This document shows positions 1 through 6,533 of a DNA stretch of 14,491 nt, piece after piece (the first letter of the stretch is position 1; each line of letters opens with the position of its first letter). The position numbers and the translations under genes are program-made. The stretch lies in the NCBI GenBank assembly GCA_041487535.1, contig JBGPNM010000028.1, positions 1 to 14,491 of the forward strand. Direction: 5' to 3'. The notes beneath the pieces were generated by a model that saw only the letters and a program-made list of their open reading frames with translations, was not told the origin of the DNA and searched no databases. This DNA comes from JANWHZ01 sp041487535. Its GTDB lineage: Bacteria; Patescibacteriota; Saccharimonadia; Saccharimonadales; UBA4665.

Positions 1-480
1 ATTGAGGGCTTGCGTGACTCAAAGCAGCTGTCGCGGCAGCAACGGGAACGGCTGGCGAGTATCATCAAAGCATCAGCAGTCGCTTGGGGTTTAGGCTGGG
101 TTATGCCGGAAGAGATTGATGCTGCAGGGCTGACGGCGAGCGTACGATTGTCTTACCAGCGTGCCCTGGAGTCCTTGCAAGCAGTCCCGGACGAAATTAT
201 CATCGACGGTAACTTCAATTATCTAGCAGATGACCCTCGGGCCCGCCCGCTGGTCAGGGCGGATAGCCTTATTCCAGCCGTAAGCGCCGCAAGCATTTTG
301 GCCAAAGTGGCCAGGGATATTTTTATGCGAGAGGCGGCAGTCTTGTATCCTGGTTACGGATTTGAGAGCCACGTCGGCTACGGTACATCTGTGCATATAG
401 CGGCGTTGCATCGCTTGGGCGTATGCCAGTTGCATCGCCGCAGCTTCCGGCCAGTGCGCACCTTCGCGGAGGCGGAATAA
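1..480 (+). CDS. rnhB: Ribonuclease HII, 3' part (5' end outside window)
   Basis: RNase HII cleaves the RNA strand of RNA-DNA hybrids and nicks 5' of single ribonucleotides embedded in DNA, starting ribonucleotide excision repair in the cytoplasm. The open frame enters at base 1 and gives 159 residues. Visible family blocks are GLRDSKQLS (residues 3-11), IIIDGNF (66-72), ADSLIPAVSAASILAKVARD (87-106, with the conserved Asp88 and Asp106), and the C-terminal HVGYGTSVH and HRRSFRPV. The N-terminal DEAGRG-type motif, with the first two metal-binding carboxylates, lies upstream of the window, so the protein is cut by the window edge and not obviously broken. Its TAA stop overlaps the yraN start (TAATG), which implies translational coupling. 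In many bacteria rplS precedes this pair, so rplS may lie just upstream; that is inference. Confidence 0.95.
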   Translation: MEGLRDSKQLSRQQRERLASIIKASAVAWGLGWVMPEEIDAAGLTASVRLSYQRALESLQAVPDEIIIDGNFNYLADDPRARPLVRADSLIPAVSAASILAKVARDIFMREAAVLYPGYGFESHVGYGTSVHIAALHRLGVCQLHRRSFRPVRTFAEAE

Positions 481-824
481 TGAACACAACCAATACCGGC
501 CACGAAGCCGAAGCCGCCGCTAGCACCTATCTTGCGGCGTGCGGCTTTACGATCATGGAGCGCAACTACCGCACGCCGCGCTGCGAAATAGATATTATCA
601 CCAGGAAAGGCAAATGCATATATTTTGTCGAAGTAAAATACCGTAGCCGCCCAATGCAGGGTACGGGTCTGGAATATGTCACCGCTCGCAAACAGAAACA
701 AATGCAGTTTGCCGCCGAAGTCTGGATCCGCGAGCACGATTGGCACGGAGATGTGACGCTGTCCGCCATAGAAGTAACCGGCCCGGATTTCGTCGTGGGC
801 TCCTTCATCGAGTCAATATATTAA
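480..824 (+). CDS. yraN: YraN / UPF0102 family putative nuclease
   Basis: This is a 114-residue member of the YraN/UPF0102 family, small proteins with an endonuclease-like (PD-(D/E)XK-type) fold whose biochemical role is poorly defined. Family blocks visible are GHEAEAAASTYL (7-18), RNYRTPRCEIDII (28-40) and IYFVEVKYRS (47-56). The likely active-site residues are Glu36, Asp38, Glu51 and Lys53. The Gly usual before EID is Cys here. I chose ATG 480 because it overlaps the rnhB stop, has GGAGG at 468-472 with a 7-nt gap, and begins at the usual distance from the GxxAE block. An ATG at 423 in the same frame would add 19 residues overlapping rnhB and looks spurious. It is cotranscribed with rnhB. 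The family and length are secure; the cellular function is not. Confidence 0.9.
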   Translation: MNTTNTGHEAEAAASTYLAACGFTIMERNYRTPRCEIDIITRKGKCIYFVEVKYRSRPMQGTGLEYVTARKQKQMQFAAEVWIREHDWHGDVTLSAIEVTGPDFVVGSFIESIY

Positions 825-896
825 ACTTTCAAAAGCGGCTTAGTTCTTCGCCAAGGAATGGCCAAACGAACTCCCGCAAAAGGAACAGGGGGGCGA

Positions 897-3512
897 CTAG
901 CCCTTGAAAAATTTCTGCACCGAGCCTAAATCGCGCTCCAGCCACTTGACGCGCGTTTCAATCTCGGACAAAGCGATGGCGATATTACGCTTGAGTGCAA
1001 GCTGATCCTGTTTTGGCCCGAAAAACGCGGCGTATTTACCGGCCCAGGCGCGCGTATTGCAGGCGGCTGCGGCGTAGCGGGGGAAATAATCGTAGGATTT
1101 GTCGTGGGCGTATGTTTCTTCGACCCATTGCCAGTGCCCGGTCATCCACTCCCATGCCGGTTCGCGCACATAGCGGTTGCGCAGAAGATACGCCAGCCAA
1201 TGGTCGGCATCTTGGGGCTTTACCAGGTTGGCGTCAGTCAAGCGGGCCAGCAGGGCATCGGCTTCACCAGCGTCCTTTGTGCCCGTCAGGGCGCCGGTCG
1301 CATCCGCCTTTAGTTCGCCGTTTGCCGTTTGGTCGTGCAGCTCTAAGAGGAACTTGAACGCATCCTCGGCTTTGTTTCTGACCGGCACGCCGAAGATAAT
1401 GCCGCGCAGCTCGGCGTCAACGGTTGCAGGATCCTGTTTATAGGCGCGGAATCGTTCCAACGAGCCGGCGACAATTTCCGGATCGTCGGCATACGCGCCG
1501 AGGGCAATAACGGTGGCGCGCAGCTTGCGGTCGGATGACGATTCGCTGTCTTTTTCTTCCCAACCGAGCCGTTCGTATTGCTTGCGGATCAGCCGCCGCA
1601 CCAAAGTTTTGATGGGCTCTTCCAGATTTGCATCTAAGTCAACAAAGCGCCGTACCTCGGCGATAATGAGTGCCAGAGCACCCCAGACTGCCTCGTTATC
1701 CTCGCCCGTGTATGCTTCCAGCAGGCGCAGCACGTCGGCGAACGGCTCCTGTCCGGCTTTGCTGAGCATGCTGGCGTTATTGAGCAACATCAGCCGTTCG
1801 GGCGCGTTGAGTGCGCCCTGTTCGACCAGGCTTGCGAGGTGCGCGCGGTGCTCGGGGCGGGCATAGCGGACAATGTAGTGGCCGGCTGCGCCTTGGTCGA
1901 TACGCAGCGGCTCGTCTGATGCCAGCTTTATACGTAACTCGGCTTTCTGCAGCACGTCCGGCAGCTCCGCGCGGCCGCTAAACAGCGGTACTGGCCAGAT
2001 ACGGCCGTCTGACTGCTCGCCGCTCTCCAAAAAGTGAGTTTGCCGCAGATTCAATGTGCGCCCGTCCTGGTCAACCGTGACAACCGGAAAGCCCGAACGC
2101 TCCAGCCACGGATCCATAAATGCTGCGACATCCACGCCGCTCGCTGCCTGCAGCGCTTGCCAAAGGTCGCTCCCCGTGGTGTTACCGTAGGCGTGTTTCG
2201 CGAAATAGGCACTCAGGCCTTTTCGGAAGGCTTCCTCACCGAGGTATGTCTTCAGCATATAGAGCAAGCGGCCGCCTTTGGCATATACGATGGAGGGGTC
2301 GAAGAGGGTGTTAATCTCGTCAGGGTGGTGCACGTTCGTCTGGATTGCCTGGACGCCGGCCGTGGCGTCACGCCGCAAGGCCGACAGTCCTTCGCCTGCA
2401 ACGAATTCATCCCAAATGTGCCATTCGGGAAAGAGTGCGTCTACCGCCTGGTACTCCATAAGGTTGGCAAAGCTCTCGTTCAGCCACAGGTCGTTCCACC
2501 AGCGCATCGTGACCAGGTTGCCGAACCACTGATGTGAGGTTTCATGGGCGATGACGGTTGCGATTTGTTCCTTGGTGGATTGGGCTGTTTCTCCCGGATA
2601 GGCCAGCAGCACGCGTTCGCGGTAGGTGATGAGCCCCCAGTTTTCCATAGCGCCGCTGGAGAAGTCGGGTAAGGCAATGTGGTCAGCTTTGGCCAGCGGG
2701 TAGTCGACGCCGAAGTACGCTTCAAAAAATTCTATGGAGCGTACGGCGGCGTCCAGGGCAAAATCCAGCGCGCCGGCCGGTTGCGCGGTTGTCGCCCAAA
2801 CCGATACTTCGGTGCCGCGTTTTGTGTTGGCGCTTTTGCGGTGTAATTCGCCAATAACGAACGCTAACAGATAAGTCGACATCTTAGGAGTTGGCTGAAA
2901 CGTCGTCAGCAGGTTGCCTGTTGCCCGCGGATCGTGCGGCTTCCCAGAGGCTACCGCTTGCGGGTTATCGGCTTTTGTCTGGGTTTCGACGGGTGTATTC
3001 GATAGTACGACTTGATCTTTTGACGCAACGATCGACAGCTGGAACGTTGCCTTGGCTTCCGGTTCGTCTATGCAGGGGAAGACTTCGCGGGCATGGTGGC
3101 TTTCGAACTGCGTCGCCAAAAGCACGTGCTCCGTGCCGTCAACCGTAAAGAAGCACGGGTACAAACCCGTCATGCCGCGGGTGATGCGGCCGCGGAAGGT
3201 CATGTGTATTTCGTACTCTCCGCTGTAGACCATTTCGTTTGTATGCAAGCGCACCTCGTCCAGGCTGTTCTGGTTGTTAATGCGCGCGACGGGCAGCTCG
3301 CGCCGCCCTTTTTTGTCGGAGCGGATAATGCGGGCACTTTCTACAGTCAAACCGTGCTGATGAAAGGTAAGCCGCTGGCTGGGCCGCCCGGTTTTCTTCA
3401 GCCTGACGGTCACATTGCCGGTAAATGTCATAGCGGCAGTATCGGGCTCTAGCCGCAGTACATATGAATTTGGCTTCAGTTCTTTATACAGACGCCGGAC
3501 TGATCTGGCCAT
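897..3512 (-). CDS. M1 family zinc aminopeptidase (PepN/ERAP-like)
   Basis: This 871-residue gluzincin removes N-terminal amino acids from peptides. It probably acts in the cytoplasm, since no signal peptide is visible (N-terminus MARSVRRLYKELKPNSY). Residues ~8-220 form the N-terminal beta-saddle. The exopeptidase motif GAMEN is at 287-291. The zinc site is HETSH at 323-327 with Glu346 in NESFA (HExxH-18-E). Glu324 is the general base and Tyr410 (SIVYAKGG) fits the transition-state tyrosine. Residues ~540-870 are the helical ERAP1_C-like region. Length is normal for the family. The start codon has only a weak AGG about 15 nt upstream, so it may depend on transcription with the 77-aa gene 30 bp upstream. 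The stop is TAG, and the gene converges with yraN. In a reduced genome it would supply amino acids from imported or recycled peptides (inference). Confidence 0.95.
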   Translation of the reverse strand: MARSVRRLYKELKPNSYVLRLEPDTAAMTFTGNVTVRLKKTGRPSQRLTFHQHGLTVESARIIRSDKKGRRELPVARINNQNSLDEVRLHTNEMVYSGEYEIHMTFRGRITRGMTGLYPCFFTVDGTEHVLLATQFESHHAREVFPCIDEPEAKATFQLSIVASKDQVVLSNTPVETQTKADNPQAVASGKPHDPRATGNLLTTFQPTPKMSTYLLAFVIGELHRKSANTKRGTEVSVWATTAQPAGALDFALDAAVRSIEFFEAYFGVDYPLAKADHIALPDFSSGAMENWGLITYRERVLLAYPGETAQSTKEQIATVIAHETSHQWFGNLVTMRWWNDLWLNESFANLMEYQAVDALFPEWHIWDEFVAGEGLSALRRDATAGVQAIQTNVHHPDEINTLFDPSIVYAKGGRLLYMLKTYLGEEAFRKGLSAYFAKHAYGNTTGSDLWQALQAASGVDVAAFMDPWLERSGFPVVTVDQDGRTLNLRQTHFLESGEQSDGRIWPVPLFSGRAELPDVLQKAELRIKLASDEPLRIDQGAAGHYIVRYARPEHRAHLASLVEQGALNAPERLMLLNNASMLSKAGQEPFADVLRLLEAYTGEDNEAVWGALALIIAEVRRFVDLDANLEEPIKTLVRRLIRKQYERLGWEEKDSESSSDRKLRATVIALGAYADDPEIVAGSLERFRAYKQDPATVDAELRGIIFGVPVRNKAEDAFKFLLELHDQTANGELKADATGALTGTKDAGEADALLARLTDANLVKPQDADHWLAYLLRNRYVREPAWEWMTGHWQWVEETYAHDKSYDYFPRYAAAACNTRAWAGKYAAFFGPKQDQLALKRNIAIALSEIETRVKWLERDLGSVQKFFKG

Positions 3513-3542
3513 ATACTGATGTTAACCTATATTAAAGTATTC

Positions 3543-3776
3543 TTACTGGTATTTTTTCAAAAGTTCTTCAGTTGCCTGGTCTGCTGGGATACTCTCTCTT
3601 GGGGATTTTTCAGGATAATATCTATCTGCTACTTCGATGGCGTATCCGCTTGCAGTATCTGAATCGTAGACCGTATTATACATGTCGGTTCCCGCTTGAT
3701 CGATAATTGCTTCTTTGCCAGAAGAGCTATAAAGTAAGCTTTCGACCGTATGGTCAATCTCTTCATGTCCGGCCAT
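3543..3776 (-). CDS. Hypothetical 77-aa acidic protein upstream of the M1 peptidase
   Basis: I do not recognise this protein. It is 77 residues, begins MAGHEEIDHTVESLLYSSSG and ends ATEELLKKYQ. It is acidic, Tyr- and Ser-rich, and has no signal peptide, membrane segment or cysteine. It looks like a small soluble mostly helical protein. Evidence that it is real: an uninterrupted frame filling the space between the nusA leader and the M1 gene, a Shine-Dalgarno GGGAG on the minus strand about 8 nt before the ATG, and an extended -10 promoter at 3805-3813. A TAA stop lies 30 bp before the M1 start, so the two are probably cotranscribed. Its GC is about 43% by my count over 3541-3780, clearly below its neighbours, which suggests a recent or fast-evolving gene. 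Its first codons are complementary to repeats in the nusA leader. Confidence 0.7.
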   Translation of the reverse strand: MAGHEEIDHTVESLLYSSSGKEAIIDQAGTDMYNTVYDSDTASGYAIEVADRYYPEKSPRESIPADQATEELLKKYQ

Positions 3777-3804
3777 AGGTGTTCTCCCTAATAGAATATA
3801 ATGT

Positions 3805-3813
3805 AGTATAGCA
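3805..3813 (-). promoter_or_regulatory. Extended -10 promoter for the 77-aa gene and M1 peptidase
   Basis: Read on the minus strand this is TGC-TATACT, an extended -10 (TGn plus a 5/6 match to TATAAT). No good -35 lies 16-18 bp upstream, which is acceptable for extended -10 promoters. The start of transcription would be near 3798, leaving a leader of about 21 nt containing the GGGAG ribosome site. It diverges from the nusA promoter, with about 40 bp between the two core elements. Confidence 0.5.
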
Positions 3814-3854
3814 TTTGAAGAGTGCGGCTGGCATTAGTTGGTCCAGAGTGGAAA

Positions 3855-3882
3855 TTGACAGGAGATAGCGGAAGAGTATACT
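3855..3882 (+). promoter_or_regulatory. nusA promoter
   Basis: A perfect -35 TTGACA (3855-3860), a 16-bp spacer and TATACT (3877-3882, 5/6 match) form a strong sigma70-type promoter. TACTAT at 3879-3884 with an 18-bp spacer is an alternative -10. Transcription should begin near 3889, only a few bases before the leader hairpin, giving an 84-nt leader to nusA. Confidence 0.75.
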
Positions 3883-3892
3883 ATTAGTTGTT

Positions 3893-3928
3893 GTCCGGCC
3901 GCATGAGTCGGACTTTTTCATGTCCGGC
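3893..3928 (+). promoter_or_regulatory. nusA leader: competing hairpins, possible attenuator
   Basis: GTCCGGC (3893-3899) pairs with GTCGGAC (3907-3913) through seven pairs including one G-U, with a 7-nt loop, and is followed directly by five T (3914-3918), the form of an intrinsic terminator. The same 3' arm can instead pair with a second GTCCGGC at 3922-3928 across the T-run. The two stems exclude each other. This is the geometry of a terminator/antiterminator switch. The hairpin would start about 4 nt into the transcript, which is very early for an intrinsic terminator, so an mRNA 5'-protecting stem is an alternative reading. Confidence 0.45.
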
Positions 3929-3972
3929 CGCGGGAAGGCGCATACAAACTAAATAACGTAACGGAGAGATAT

Positions 3973-5139
3973 ATGGATTTTGATTTCAAGCAGCTGGCAG
4001 TAGCCATCAGGGCGCTGGCGACCGAGAAGAACTTGCCGGAAGCGACGGTGCAGGAGATTGTCGAGCAGGCGCTGGCGGCAGCCTACCGGCGCGATTATGG
4101 CGACCGCGAACAGGAAGTGCGCGTAAGTATGAACCTCAACACAGGCGCGGTTGACGCCTATGTCACCAAAGAGATTGTCGAGGAGGTGGAGAACCCGGCG
4201 TACCAGATCTCCTTAAAAGATGCCGGCGTTATGCGCAAAGATGCAGCCGTCGGCGAGACGGCGGAGGTGCACGAGAACGTAGAAAATCTTGGCCGCGTCG
4301 CCGCCCAAACCGCTAAGCAGGTTATCCTGCAACGGCTGCGCGAGGCGGAGCGCGAGATCATTATGGAAGAGTACGAGGATAAGATCGGTACGGTCATCAA
4401 CGCCGTCGTATCCCGCGTGGAAGGCAATATCGTGCGGATCGACCTGGGCCGGGCGGTAGGAATCATGCCGCGCAGCGAGCAGATCCAGGGCGAGCACTAT
4501 TATCCGGGCCAGCGCCTGAAAGTTTTCCTGAAAGATGTGGAACGCGGTCCGCGCGGTCCGCAGCTGATTGTGTCGCGCGGCAATACGCAATTTATTGAAT
4601 GGCTGTTCCGCGCCGAAGTACCGGAGATGGAGAGCGGTGCGGTAGAGATCAAAGGTGTTGCCCGCGAAGCCGGCGTGCGTACCAAGCTTGCCGTCCATAG
4701 CACGGTGCAAGGTGTGGATCCGGTTGGCACATTCGTGGGCGGCCACGGTACCCGCGTGAACGCGGTGATGAGCGAAGTCGGGGAGCAAGAGAAGATCGAC
4801 ATCGTAGTGTGGGACGAAGGTGCGGTCGCCTATATCAAGAACGCGCTAAGTCCCACCAAAGTGAACGACGTTGTGATTGATGCCGCGCGCCAGAAAGCCC
4901 GGGTAATCGTGCCCGAGGACCAGCTCAGTATTGCGATTGGCCGCGGCGGGCAGAACGTGCGTTTGGCGAGCAAATTGACAGGCTACGAACTGGACGTCGA
5001 GGCCGACAAGCGCGGGGCAAAGCCCCCGGTAGAAAGCGCAGAACCACAGTCGGCCGCGCCGGTAAAAGCACCTAAACTGAAGCGCAAGAGCGAACTCGAA
5101 GACAGTTTGCTTAAGACAATTGAGGAGCACGGCGAGTAA
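3973..5139 (+). CDS. nusA: Transcription termination/antitermination factor NusA
   Basis: NusA binds RNA polymerase and nascent RNA, promoting pausing and intrinsic termination and taking part in rRNA antitermination. The 388 residues hold the N-terminal RNAP-binding domain (1-~125), an S1 domain (~135-200, beginning GTVINAVVSRVEGNIVRIDL), KH1 (~205-285, with the degenerate loop VDPVGTFVGGHGTRV at 248-262) and KH2 (~290-345, GRGGQNVRLASKLTGYELDV at 323-342). A short charged tail follows (KRKSELEDSLLKTIEEHGE). There are no C-terminal acidic repeats of the E. coli type, as in most non-proteobacterial NusA. The start is ATG 3973 with GGAG at 3963-3966. Unlike the common rimP-nusA-infB arrangement, it stands alone between its own promoter and two hairpins. 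The leader suggests it may be regulated at early elongation, possibly by NusA itself (inference). Confidence 0.97.
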   Translation: MDFDFKQLAVAIRALATEKNLPEATVQEIVEQALAAAYRRDYGDREQEVRVSMNLNTGAVDAYVTKEIVEEVENPAYQISLKDAGVMRKDAAVGETAEVHENVENLGRVAAQTAKQVILQRLREAEREIIMEEYEDKIGTVINAVVSRVEGNIVRIDLGRAVGIMPRSEQIQGEHYYPGQRLKVFLKDVERGPRGPQLIVSRGNTQFIEWLFRAEVPEMESGAVEIKGVAREAGVRTKLAVHSTVQGVDPVGTFVGGHGTRVNAVMSEVGEQEKIDIVVWDEGAVAYIKNALSPTKVNDVVIDAARQKARVIVPEDQLSIAIGRGGQNVRLASKLTGYELDVEADKRGAKPPVESAEPQSAAPVKAPKLKRKSELEDSLLKTIEEHGE

Positions 5140-5144
5140 CGTAT

Positions 5145-5171
5145 ATGAGACACCCCTTCGGGGTTTCTCAT
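5145..5171 (+). terminator. First hairpin after nusA
   Basis: Two 12-base arms, ATGAGACACCCC and GGGGTTTCTCAT, pair with a single C-T mismatch around a TTC loop (or a UUCG tetraloop with one fewer pair), starting 5 nt after the nusA stop. No T-run follows, so on its own it would be a weak intrinsic terminator. It may act with the second hairpin or protect the mRNA 3' end. Confidence 0.55.
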
Positions 5172-5172
5172 C

Positions 5173-5210
5173 GCAGCCCGAGTCCCGAGTAAATCGGGAC
5201 TCGGGCTGCT
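5173..5210 (+). terminator. Second hairpin after nusA, perfect 16-bp stem
   Basis: GCAGCCCGAGTCCCGA (5173-5188) and its exact complement (5194-5209) flank a 5-nt GTAAA loop. The following TCTTCCT is pyrimidine-rich but not a true U-run. The perfect stem, its place one base after the first hairpin and before the hrcA promoter, make it the best candidate terminator for nusA. The symmetric stem could also serve minus-strand transcripts, but no minus gene ends here. Confidence 0.7.
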
Positions 5211-5250
5211 CTTCCTGAGAACTGGCGATCCGGAATCGTGGTGCTAGCCG

Positions 5251-5277
5251 CTGGCACTCTTGACTATGGAGTGCTAG
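5251..5277 (+). promoter_or_regulatory. CIRCE operator of hrcA-grpE
   Basis: CTGGCACTC - 9 bp - GAGTGCTAG matches the CIRCE consensus TTAGCACTC-N9-GAGTGCTAA, the HrcA binding site, with three deviations. The outermost pair is changed on both sides (C and G), so symmetry is kept. The 9-bp spacer contains the promoter -35. HrcA binding should therefore block polymerase directly, giving autoregulation. Confidence 0.93.
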
Positions 5278-5289
5278 AGGTTATACAAT
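5260..5289 (+). promoter_or_regulatory. hrcA-grpE promoter
   Basis: The -35 TTGACT (5260-5265) lies inside the CIRCE spacer. The -10 is TACAAT (5284-5289, 18-bp spacer, 5/6) or TATACA (5282-5287, 16-bp spacer). Transcription would start near 5296, leaving a leader of only about 25 nt before ATG 5321. Confidence 0.7.
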
Positions 5290-5320
5290 AAGGTTTATTA
5301 CTAACAGCGTGGACGAATGT

Positions 5321-6040
5321 ATGACCCAGCGCCAGCGCCAAATTTTGCATGCGATTGTCGAACAGTACGCCGAAGTAGCAAGCCCGGTTGGCAGTAACCT
5401 TTTGGCAAAAGTGTTTCAGGTGTCTTCGGCTACCATTCGCGCGGAAATGGCTGAGCTGGAGCGGCTCGGGTATATTTCTCAGCCGCATACCAGTGCCGGG
5501 CGTATTCCTACGGATAAAGGCTATCGTTTTTACGTCAACAATCTGTCTGAGGCAGGCGCGGTCGGCGAACAACAATCAGTTACAGGGCGGCGCGCTGAGC
5601 GAGCGCTCACTGCACGAGTTACCCCGGGCGGAGCGCCGGAACGCACGATTCGCAACGCCGTGGATACGCTGGTAGAGCTGACGCACAACCTTGGCCTGGC
5701 CACCATCGGCAACCAGTTGTACATGAGCGGTTTGTCTAATCTCTTTGGCCAGCCGGAATTCATTAACGGACTGCAGGTGCGCCAGGTTGCGCAACTGTTG
5801 GACAACCTGGAGCCTTGGCTGCGCGAGGCGGCACCCAACGAACCGCTTAGTGTGTATATTGGCCACGAAAACCCTATTGGCCGCAGCGCCGGCTGCAGCC
5901 TGATCGTCAGCCGGTTCCGCGGGCCGTTCAGCGACCGAAGTTACATTGGGGTGCTTGGCCCAACCCGGCAAAGTTACCGCGATGTGATGGCGTTAGTGCG
6001 CCGCACCGGGGAAGAGCTGGAAGAGGTGTCGTATGAGTAA
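5321..6040 (+). CDS. hrcA: Heat-inducible transcription repressor HrcA (short form)
   Basis: HrcA represses heat-shock genes by binding CIRCE; in well-studied bacteria its folding depends on GroEL. From ATG 5321 the protein has 239 residues. The N-terminal winged helix is clear (QRQILHAIVEQY; PVGSNLL; SSATIRAEMAELERLGYI; then PHTSAGRIPTDKGYRFYV). The C-terminal GAF-like part ends with IGHENPIGRSAGCSLIV and IGVLGPTRQSY. Typical HrcA is about 340 residues, so roughly 100 residues of the middle, probably the inserted dimerisation domain, are missing. I prefer ATG 5321 over GTG 5309 in the same frame (four extra residues): it gives the usual MTxRQ start and leaves room for a leader. GGA at 5311-5313 is the only, weak, ribosome site. 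CIRCE precedes it and the stop overlaps the grpE start by 8 nt. Confidence 0.93.
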   Translation: MTQRQRQILHAIVEQYAEVASPVGSNLLAKVFQVSSATIRAEMAELERLGYISQPHTSAGRIPTDKGYRFYVNNLSEAGAVGEQQSVTGRRAERALTARVTPGGAPERTIRNAVDTLVELTHNLGLATIGNQLYMSGLSNLFGQPEFINGLQVRQVAQLLDNLEPWLREAAPNEPLSVYIGHENPIGRSAGCSLIVSRFRGPFSDRSYIGVLGPTRQSYRDVMALVRRTGEELEEVSYE

Positions 6041-6533
6041 AAAAAGAACTTCGGACAAACCGGCAGACGGGCAATCGCAGCAAGACGAGGTTGATGATTT
6101 GCGTCAGCAAGTTACGATGCTTACTGAGGCGCTGCAGCGCGAGCGGGCGGACGCCACCAACCTTCGCCGGCGGTACGAAGACCAAGTGGCTGGCGCGCGT
6201 GATACGGCAAAAGCCGGTGTGATCACGGCATTTCTGCCCGTCATCGACAATCTTGAGCGTGCGCTCAAACACGTGCCCGCGGATTTGGAAACGAACGATT
6301 ATGTAAAAGGCGTGCGCGGCGTCGTCAGGCAGTTCGATGGGACGCTGGAGGGCTTAGGCGTATGGCGTATCGAGACCATAGGCAAGGACTTTAATCCCGA
6401 CCTTCACGAGGCTGTCAGTATGGAAGACGGCGAGGGAGCGCGGGAGGTTATCACCGAAGAACTTCAGCCGGGCTACTGTTTAGATAATGGCACAGTTATT
6501 CGCCACGCCATAGTCCGCGTCAAGTCGCAGTAG
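6033..6533 (+). CDS. grpE: Nucleotide exchange factor GrpE
   Basis: GrpE is the dimeric cochaperone that releases ADP from DnaK. The 166 residues show the charged disordered start, the long N-terminal coiled coil (~17-60, DEVDDLRQQVTMLTEALQRE), the FLPVIDNLERAL segment (67-78) and the beta-wing with GKDFNPDLHEAV (residues ~117-128). Length is normal. ATG 6033 overlaps the hrcA stop by 8 nt and has GAGG at 6023-6026, so the two are one CIRCE-controlled operon. The dnaK and dnaJ genes that often follow grpE are absent; clpC with a separate CIRCE comes next. No convincing terminator separates grpE from clpC, so some readthrough into clpC is possible. Confidence 0.95.
   Translation: MSKKRTSDKPADGQSQQDEVDDLRQQVTMLTEALQRERADATNLRRRYEDQVAGARDTAKAGVITAFLPVIDNLERALKHVPADLETNDYVKGVRGVVRQFDGTLEGLGVWRIETIGKDFNPDLHEAVSMEDGEGAREVITEELQPGYCLDNGTVIRHAIVRVKSQ

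Larger units (their letters stand above)
3762..3929. repeat. Three TGTCCGGCC copies flanking the nusA / 77-aa gene divergent promoters
   Basis: TGTCCGGCC occurs at 3766-3774, 3892-3900 and 3921-3929, all in the same orientation. The first and third copies extend to a 13-bp identity, TTCATGTCCGGCC (3762-3774 and 3917-3929). The first covers the G of the start codon and codons 2-5 of the minus-strand 77-aa gene. The other two are in the nusA leader. They could be protein operators or RNA pairing elements. Confidence 0.6.

Noticed and set aside
423..479. Upstream ATG of yraN at 423
   Set aside because: It would overlap rnhB by 58 nt and add residues unrelated to the family; ATG 480 has a well-spaced GGAGG and the stop-start overlap.
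825..896. Bidirectional terminator between yraN and the M1 gene
   Set aside because: Short arms AGTTC (842-846) and GAACT (868-872) with an inner GCCA/TGGC can pair, but with large internal loops and no T-run on either side; too weak to call.
2034..2537. 167-aa plus-strand frame opposite the M1 peptidase gene
   Set aside because: It lies wholly antisense to a gene with clear catalytic motifs, has no recognisable domain, and arises easily in GC-rich antisense DNA.
4213..4788. 191-aa minus-strand frame opposite nusA
   Set aside because: It overlaps the NusA S1 and KH domains in antisense and shows no family features; a shadow of coding bias.
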